From JBEEMU01 sp043778315 (lineage in GTDB: Bacteria > Bacteroidota > Bacteroidia > Chitinophagales > Saprospiraceae), in contig JAYWGJ010000024.1 of NCBI GenBank assembly GCA_043778315.1, positions 1 to 10,562 of the forward strand: a DNA stretch of 10,562 nt, given 5' to 3'. The position numbers were made by a program, and so were the translations under genes. The notes beneath the pieces are model-generated. The model saw only the letters and a program-made list of their open reading frames with translations, searched no databases and was not told the origin of the DNA. Of the stretch, positions 6,011-10,562 are shown piece by piece. Each line of letters starts with the position of its first letter. The first letter of the stretch is position 1.

Positions 6011-6499
6011 ATGAAAAAATCAATTTGTATTGTCACTATTTGTATGCTTTTATTTGCTGCTTGCGATAAAGTAGCAAAAACAAACGCACCTACACCGACA
6101 ACCGACACTACACAGAAAAGCGGTGTCTCGACAGCAAAAGATTTGTCGTTTTTGTTGGGCTTAAACGCCAAATACCCGTCGAATATAAAGCTATTTGAGG
6201 CGGATAACGTGCTGAGTTTGCGCGTGAAAAAGCTGCTCGGCGATGCCGAATACGCCGATTTTCAGCAGCGTATGGTCGTACAAATGCCGATAACGGTTGC
6301 AGATAAAACCGTATTTATGTCGGCATGTATGCCGCATAGCTGCACGTTCGAGGAAGCCGCTATCGCGATAGACATAGCGACCGACAAAATATGGGTTTGC
6401 CTCCTAAAAGACGGTAAAATAAGCACAAAAACAGACGGAGATATGGCTACCGCACCGCTATTATTTACAAATTATATAAAAGAAAATACAAAGAAATAA
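6011..6499 (+). CDS. Lipoprotein with Ivy-type lysozyme-inhibitor motif
   Basis: The protein has 162 residues. A hydrophobic N-terminus ends in a lipobox, LLFAAC, with lipid-anchored Cys18, followed by a Thr/Pro-rich linker (about 20-40). The folded part contains LLGDAEYADFQQRMVVQMPI and then VFMSACMPHSCTFEEAAIAI (Cys106, His109, Cys111). The MSAC-x-PH-x-C pattern closely resembles the MSACKPHDC loop of E. coli Ivy, in which the disulphide-closed loop presents a His that plugs the lysozyme active site. Preceding and following segments also resemble Ivy in order: a helix, then beta strands VFMSAC and IWVCLLKDGK. By family knowledge the role would be protection of the cell wall from lysozyme in the periplasm or at the membrane. 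This is a motif-level match, not a confirmed homology. An esterase gene follows after 76 bp on the same strand, with no terminator between, so the two may be co-transcribed. Confidence 0.6.
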   Translation: MKKSICIVTICMLLFAACDKVAKTNAPTPTTDTTQKSGVSTAKDLSFLLGLNAKYPSNIKLFEADNVLSLRVKKLLGDAEYADFQQRMVVQMPITVADKTVFMSACMPHSCTFEEAAIAIDIATDKIWVCLLKDGKISTKTDGDMATAPLLFTNYIKENTKK

Positions 6500-6575
6500 A
6501 CTAAAAATGAATAATTAGTATGATTTTTGTTTATAATATATGATGTTACTAATAAAAAAATAAAAAAATCCCCTT

Positions 6576-7802
6576 ATGCTATTTTATTGTAAACAAACGC
6601 TATTTTTTGCTTGCTTTTTTGCTTCGTTTGGCGTTGCAAACGCACAATCGTGCTCTAATTACGGCGAAACGCAAGAAATTAAGATAAAATCTGATGTTTA
6701 CAAGCGAAATAGAACGATTTTGGTGAAAGTTCCGTTTGATTACGACCAAACTAAGGCGCATTATCCTACTTTGTATGCCTTAGATGCGAACGACCCGATA
6801 AAATTTCAGTATTTATGTAGTGCCATCGATAATTTGGTGCAAGCGGAGGCGTTGCCGCCCATGATTATTTGCGGCATCGTACCCGAGCAAGACAAACGCA
6901 ACTACGAACTCACGCCGCCCGCTACTACCCTCGCCTTGCAGCAAAAACCCTACGGCGGCGCAGACCGCACCCTTAATTATATAGAAAAAGATTTAATTCC
7001 GTTTATAGACGGCAACTATCGTACTTGTGGTGCGCGAGTGCTGTACGGACACTCGTTTGCGGGTCTGTTCACGACCTACGCGATGATAAAAAAACCCAAT
7101 TTATTCAGAGGATATATTGCGATAAGCCCTGCTTTATGGTACAATAATGAGTCGTATGTAGAAAAAATAGACTCGTTTGCGCAAAGCAAAGAAGCGTACA
7201 GCCGCTTTTTTTACTTCTCGGTCGGCGACCGTGGCGAAACCGAACTTTCTATCCGCCCGTCCGTATTTAAGGTGTACGACCGCCTCAAAGCGCAAAGTGC
7301 GAAGCTCTTTCATTGGCAGTTTTTGGAACTGCACGACAAAAATCACACCGCCGGACCGGTACTCGCGCTCCCCGAAGCCCTAAGTTTTATTTTCAGAGAT
7401 TGGCTCTTTCCCGAAGAGTTTATCGCCAAAATACAGAGCGGCGAGTCGGACCCGATAACCGCTATCGAAGGGCATTATACCAGGGTAAAAAACCTCTACG
7501 ATGCCACTATCGAGCCGTCACTCAACGACTTCACTTACAGCATGGCGATACCGTATATGCAGCGCGGCAACACGATGAAAGCGAAAGCGATACTCGCCGA
7601 AGCCCTAAACATTTACCCGAATAGCGCGTTTATATACGAGTGCATAGGTGACGCGCTCGCGAAAGAAGGCGATTGGTCTGCCGCAAAAATAAATTACAAA
7701 ACCGCCGTAGATAAACTGCAAGACCGCGAAAAACGCTTCGCCGTAGGGCTAAATGATAAAATACGCAGTGCGGAACGGAATATTGCAGAGCGGGGGAATT
7801 AG
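6576..7802 (+). CDS. Secreted alpha/beta-hydrolase esterase (PF00756 type) with C-terminal TPR region
   Basis: The protein has 408 residues. A signal peptide covers about residues 1-23 (FASFGVANA, then QSC), so the enzyme is exported. The putative-esterase domain runs from about 30 to 280. The start, ETQEIKIKSDVYKRNRTILVKVPFDYD, followed by YPTLYALDA is typical of the IroE/Fes/antigen-85-like esterase family. The nucleophile elbow is GHSFAG with Ser160. The SPALWYNN segment and VGDRGETE follow, and a catalytic-type His257 lies in DKNHTAGP. Residues about 305-390 look like two TPR-type helical repeats (AIPYMQRGNTMKAKAILAEALNIYPNSAFIYECIGDALAKEGDWSAAKI region). Esterases with this fold act on ester bonds of siderophores, acylated sugars or S-formylglutathione; the substrate here is unknown. 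The ATG is preceded by an A-rich stretch and no Shine-Dalgarno motif. It probably shares a transcript with the preceding lipoprotein gene. Confidence 0.87.
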   Translation: MLFYCKQTLFFACFFASFGVANAQSCSNYGETQEIKIKSDVYKRNRTILVKVPFDYDQTKAHYPTLYALDANDPIKFQYLCSAIDNLVQAEALPPMIICGIVPEQDKRNYELTPPATTLALQQKPYGGADRTLNYIEKDLIPFIDGNYRTCGARVLYGHSFAGLFTTYAMIKKPNLFRGYIAISPALWYNNESYVEKIDSFAQSKEAYSRFFYFSVGDRGETELSIRPSVFKVYDRLKAQSAKLFHWQFLELHDKNHTAGPVLALPEALSFIFRDWLFPEEFIAKIQSGESDPITAIEGHYTRVKNLYDATIEPSLNDFTYSMAIPYMQRGNTMKAKAILAEALNIYPNSAFIYECIGDALAKEGDWSAAKINYKTAVDKLQDREKRFAVGLNDKIRSAERNIAERGN

Positions 7803-8242
7803 AAAATGATAGTACTTGTTGTTATACATTATTCTTTTTTTATGGATAAAAGCCGCATGGCAGAAGAGGTGGTCAGTTTTATTTTTACACCACGAATTAA
7901 TCAAATTTACACTGATTTTTGACGATTAGATAATGTTAGTGAAAAGCGAAGATTAGACGAAGTCAATTAAAAAGCCGTCCGCCGATAAAATTAGTGAAAA
8001 TTCGCGAAATTCGTGGTAAAGTTTTAGGCAACTGACCACCTCTGCCGCGTAGCGGTGACATCTATTTTTTTACTGATTTCGTATATCGTATATTCAATAT
8101 GCCATTGCGCTGCAACTTAATGGTACGCTCTTCATTGTTCCTACCAATACATCGCCGCTTATGCAGCTAATCACCAAACCACTCGCTTTAATACCTAAAT
8201 GGATAACATAACTAATAATAAATTTAATAATCTCTATATATA
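7803..8242. other. Gene-free stretch containing a foldback element
   Basis: No convincing gene is present between the esterase and the photolyase. Positions 7853-8055 are an imperfect foldback repeat, listed separately. The remaining 8056-8242 is AT-rich with several stops in all frames that were read. Short open pieces such as the one starting MPLRCNLMVRSS at 8099 are under 50 residues and have no recognisable family. No strong TAnnTTTG promoter for the photolyase was found in it. Confidence 0.6.
7853..8055. repeat. Foldback (MITE-like) repeat of about 200 bp
   Basis: The two ends are imperfect inverted copies of about 65-70 bp. The left end runs CCGC, GGCAG, then AGGTGGTCAGTT (7866-7877), then CCACGAATT (7890-7898). 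The right end carries their complements AATTCGTGG (8008-8016), AACTGACCACCT (8030-8041), CTGCC and GCGG. The inner parts also match loosely (CACTGATTTTT against the complement of AAAATTAGTG). Inside the element TTAGTGAAAA occurs as a direct repeat (7937 and 7991). No open reading frame, transposase or clear target-site duplication is seen. It may be a non-autonomous mobile repeat or a remnant of one. Confidence 0.65.
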
Positions 8243-9556
8243 ATGACCACAGTATCAGTTTGGTGGCTACGTCGCGACTTGCGCCTACACGATAACGCAG
8301 CGTTTTATCACGCCCTACAAAGTCCCTATCCTACCCTACCCGTTTTTATTTTCGATACCGATATTTTGGATAAACTCGAAAATCGCGCCGACGCACGGGT
8401 GCAGTTTATTCACGATACACTCACAGAGCTACAAAACGCCTTAGCGGTTCACGGCAGCAGCTTGAAAGTGTATTATGGAAATACTTTAAATATATGGAAG
8501 AAAATATTGACGGAGTACGATGTGAAAGCGGTATTTACCAATAGAGATTATGAGGCTTACGCCATAACCCGCGATGCCAAAATTGCGGAGCTTTTAGCGG
8601 CGCAGAATGCCAGTTTTAATACCTATAAAGACCACGTTATTTTTGAACAAAACGAAGTAACGAAGGACGACGGCAAGCCCTACACCGTTTTTACGCCGTA
8701 TAGCAGAAAATGGCGCGCTAGGCTCACCGAAGCGGATTTAGCATCATACGAAAACGAAAAATATTTTGGTAATTTACTGCAAATCAGTCCTTTACCGATT
8801 ATTTCGTTAGCCGAAATGGGTTTTGAGCGCGGCGAAATAACGATACCGAGTACCGAAGTTGCGCAAAGCGTCATCAAAAATTACGAAGAGAATCGGAACT
8901 TTCCTGCGCTACCAAACAGCACTTCGCGGCTCGGCGTTCACTTCCGTTTCGGCACGATTAGCGTCCGCGAAAAGGCGCGAAAAGCCATGCTGTTAAGCGA
9001 TACTTACGTCAATGAATTGATTTGGCGCGACTTTTACAGTCAGATTTTGTGGCATTTCCCGCACGTTATCGGCGCGCCGTTCAGCCCGAAATATGCGCAT
9101 ATTGCTTGGCGCGACGCGCCCGCCGATTTTGAACGGTGGTGCGTGGGCAAAACGGGCTATCCGCTCGTAGATGCAGGTATGCGCGAACTGAATGCGACGG
9201 GTTATATGCACAATCGGGTGCGTATGGTGGTGGCGAGTTTCTTGACAAAACACTTGCTGATTGATTGGCAACTCGGCGAAGCGTACTTTGCTGCCAAATT
9301 ATTAGATTTTGACTTAGCGTCAAATAACGGCGGCTGGCAATGGGCGGCTGGTTGTGGCACTGATGCTGCGCCTTATTTTCGGGTGTTCAACCCGACGGCG
9401 CAGCAAGAAAAATTTGATAAATCGTGCCAATATATCCGCAAATGGATACCCGAATTTGGTACGCCGATGTATGTAAACCCAATGGTTGAGCATAAATTTG
9501 CACGCGAACGCTGCTTGGAAACGTATAAAAAAGGCTTGGAGCGCGCCGCAGATTAA
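8243..9556 (+). CDS. phrB: Deoxyribodipyrimidine photolyase (class I CPD photolyase/cryptochrome family)
   Basis: The protein has 437 residues, slightly shorter than E. coli photolyase. It would use blue light and FADH- to split cyclobutane pyrimidine dimers in DNA. The N-terminal photolyase domain starts VSVWWLRRDLRLHDNAAF and binds an antenna chromophore. The C-terminal FAD-binding domain has ELIWRDFY (Glu258, Trp261), YPLVDAGMRELNATGYMHNRVRM and NNGGWQWAAGCGTDAAPYFRVFNP. By alignment to E. coli the electron-transfer triad is Trp365, Trp342 and Trp289. Asn361 stands where Asn378 faces the flavin. All key residues are present, so activity is likely. The identity of the antenna cofactor cannot be read. 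No folate- or carotenoid-related neighbour is visible, and the gene appears to be transcribed alone. The start at 8243 gives the full N-terminal beta strand and follows an AT-rich leader. Confidence 0.95.
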   Translation: MTTVSVWWLRRDLRLHDNAAFYHALQSPYPTLPVFIFDTDILDKLENRADARVQFIHDTLTELQNALAVHGSSLKVYYGNTLNIWKKILTEYDVKAVFTNRDYEAYAITRDAKIAELLAAQNASFNTYKDHVIFEQNEVTKDDGKPYTVFTPYSRKWRARLTEADLASYENEKYFGNLLQISPLPIISLAEMGFERGEITIPSTEVAQSVIKNYEENRNFPALPNSTSRLGVHFRFGTISVREKARKAMLLSDTYVNELIWRDFYSQILWHFPHVIGAPFSPKYAHIAWRDAPADFERWCVGKTGYPLVDAGMRELNATGYMHNRVRMVVASFLTKHLLIDWQLGEAYFAAKLLDFDLASNNGGWQWAAGCGTDAAPYFRVFNPTAQQEKFDKSCQYIRKWIPEFGTPMYVNPMVEHKFARERCLETYKKGLERAAD

Positions 9557-9592
9557 TTCTAAGTAGTATTCTAAGTACTATTCTAAGTAGTA
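9557..9592. repeat. Three tandem 12-bp repeats directly after the phrB stop
   Basis: TTCTAAGTAGTA (9557-9568), TTCTAAGTACTA (9569-9580) and TTCTAAGTAGTA (9581-9592) are head-to-tail copies with one substitution in the middle unit. They begin at the base after the TAA stop codon. TAGTA and TACTA are complementary, so a short hairpin is possible. Function is unknown. Confidence 0.9.
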
Positions 9593-9620
9593 AAAGAAGC
9601 GAAGAAAATACTGACCAAAT

Positions 9621-9659
9621 AAAAAGACGCGCCTATCGTTTCCGATAAGCACGCCTTTT
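9621..9659 (-). terminator. Intrinsic terminator of the T9SS-protein gene
   Basis: Read on the minus strand, arms 9659-9643 and 9638-9622 form a 17-bp fully paired helix, including three G-U pairs, closed by a GAAA tetraloop. It is followed by TTTTT. On the plus strand the three wobbles are A-C mismatches, so it serves the minus-strand gene ending at 9693. Confidence 0.88.
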
Positions 9660-9692
9660 CAATTTAATAGGGCAATTTTTTTGTTGTAATAG

Positions 9693-10562
9693 CTACAATT
9701 TCACCAATCTAATCACCCGTGCGCGCTCGCCTAACTGCAACCGCAGGAAATACACACCCGCAGGGAACTCGGTCAAATTAATTTGATTGCCGTTGATAGC
9801 AACGGTGTAGGTTTGCCCTAAGCTGTTGCTAATAACGGCGGTCGTTGCTTGTCCGCTCCAACCTTTACCGTCGATAGTGAATACGCCCGTACTTGGGTTC
9901 GGGTACACCGAAGCCGTTGCGTCGGTATTGCTACCCAAAGTAACGATATTAGAATATTCATATTTGCCATCAAAATCGGTTTGTTTTAGACGGTAATAGG
10001 TAGAACCACAATATGTTGTGGTTGTACTTGAACCACAACATATTGCGGCATCACCGTCCATAAATGTATAATCTCTTTGCGTAGTGCTGTTGCCTGCGCC
10101 GCGCACAAATCCGATTTTGCTAAAATATATGCCGTCGGTGCTGCGCTCTACTTCAAACCCTGCATTGTTCTGTTCGTTTGCGGTTGCCCATGTAAGGTGG
10201 GTTTTTGACCCCTCAGTAGTGGCGGTGAAAGAGATGAGTGCGACGGGCAATACAATTGGCGCTTTCCAAAAGTAAATATTATCTAAATAATACGTTGTTG
10301 TGGAGCTGCGGAACTGCATTGGGTTATCGATAAACTTAAATTGCCCAATATTATTAAGCACTCCCGTATTAAAATTGCTTATTAATGGAATGTCATAACT
10401 AACCCAACCCGATTGACTTGGGGTTAAACGAGAGAAATTTTCTGCACCGTTAGCCAGATTTACTAAATAAAAATCAAAAGTCACCCCATTGGCTGTCCAA
10501 ATATCAACGTGCAACTTCTCCATTGAAGAGGCATTGATAGCAGCACCGAGTTGAGTACCTTG
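9693..10562 (-). CDS. T9SS type A sorting-domain protein, C-terminal part (5' end outside window)
   Basis: The frame is open to the right edge through 13 codons before the first in-window ATG at 10523, so the true start is beyond the window; 289 residues are visible. Three modules follow one another. The first (about 10562-10265) is a jelly-roll-like segment with KLHVDIWTANGVTFDFYLVN, SGWVSYDIPL and YYLDNIYFWKAP, resembling carbohydrate-binding-type modules in secreted glycosidases. The second (about 10255-9925) is a beta-rich linker domain, LPVALISFTATTEGSKTHLTWATANEQNNAGFEVERSTDG to YYRLKQTDFDGKYEYSNI. The third (about 9920-9693) is the T9SS sorting signal, VYPNPSTGVF to FPAGVYFLRL and RVIRLVKL. 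It should be exported by Sec, then T9SS, and displayed or released. A short Cys/Thr-rich insertion (ICCGSSTTTTYCG) sits in the linker domain and is coded by a perfect DNA palindrome. The enzymatic function, if any, lies outside the window. Confidence 0.92.
   Translation of the reverse strand, partial: QGTQLGAAINASSMEKLHVDIWTANGVTFDFYLVNLANGAENFSRLTPSQSGWVSYDIPLISNFNTGVLNNIGQFKFIDNPMQFRSSTTTYYLDNIYFWKAPIVLPVALISFTATTEGSKTHLTWATANEQNNAGFEVERSTDGIYFSKIGFVRGAGNSTTQRDYTFMDGDAAICCGSSTTTTYCGSTYYRLKQTDFDGKYEYSNIVTLGSNTDATASVYPNPSTGVFTIDGKGWSGQATTAVISNSLGQTYTVAINGNQINLTEFPAGVYFLRLQLGERARVIRLVKL
10004..10045. repeat. Palindromic insertion inside the T9SS-protein coding region
   Basis: CAATATGTTGTGGTT (10009-10023) and AACCACAACATATTG (10031-10045) are perfect 15-bp inverted arms around a 7-nt loop. 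The left half is itself palindromic (AACCACAA-TATG-TTGTGGTT, 10004-10023). The motif AACCACAA or its complement thus occurs three times within 35 bp. It stays in frame and codes for the Cys-rich segment ICCGSSTTTTYCG. Confidence 0.88.

Noticed and set aside
7313..7624. Plus-strand reading frames at 7177-7383 and 7313-7624
   Set aside because: They are Arg/Ser/Pro-rich shadows of the esterase gene in other frames, with no recognisable domain.
8099..8170. Short peptide frame MPLRCNLMVRSS upstream of phrB
   Set aside because: It is about 23 codons long, with no family resemblance and no promoter; the alternative frames there are just as open. It is not supportable as a gene.

Overview
The window looks like a member of the Bacteroidota, outside the gut Bacteroides type. 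Three things support this: promoters of the TTG-(18 to 20)-TAnnTTTG class, A-rich leaders without Shine-Dalgarno motifs before the start codons, and a protein ending in a type IX secretion (T9SS) C-terminal sorting domain. The frame-intact genes use the standard code. Nothing in the window allows a genus call.

Layout, left to right. Positions 2-697 are the 3' end of a GlcD-type FAD-linked oxidase gene. A tRNA-Asn(GTT) follows with its own promoter and intrinsic terminator. Next is a REP-associated tyrosine transposase (RAYT) gene on the minus strand, at 1005-1664. It is bracketed on both sides by palindromic REP/REPIN repeats with the core GCGGGTT-GA-AACCCGC. The right-hand repeat array ends 3 bp from the stop codon of a decayed gene (1793-4617, minus) for a PLD-nuclease plus SNF2-helicase protein. 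That gene carries four apparent frameshifts, two nonsense codons and an in-frame loss of most of the second RecA lobe. A tRNA-Lys(TTT) lies upstream of it with a minus-strand terminator and a good promoter. A second strong terminator hairpin between the two reads best on the plus strand, where no gene is seen.

Positions 5156-7802 form an envelope-protein cluster. It contains a minus-strand outer-membrane beta-barrel gene, then a divergent pair of plus-strand genes: a small lipoprotein with an Ivy-type lysozyme-inhibitor motif, and a secreted esterase with a C-terminal TPR region. A gene-free stretch (7803-8242) holds a foldback element of about 200 bp. Then come a class I photolyase gene (phrB), a 12-bp tandem triplet touching its stop codon, and a minus-strand terminator. 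The last feature is the 3' part of a T9SS-secreted protein gene, which carries an unusual 15-bp perfect palindrome coding for a Cys/Thr-rich insertion.

No defence island or multi-gene novel system is convincingly present. The most informative features are the RAYT/REPIN locus, the pattern of decay in the neighbouring helicase gene, the coding palindrome in the T9SS protein and the foldback element.
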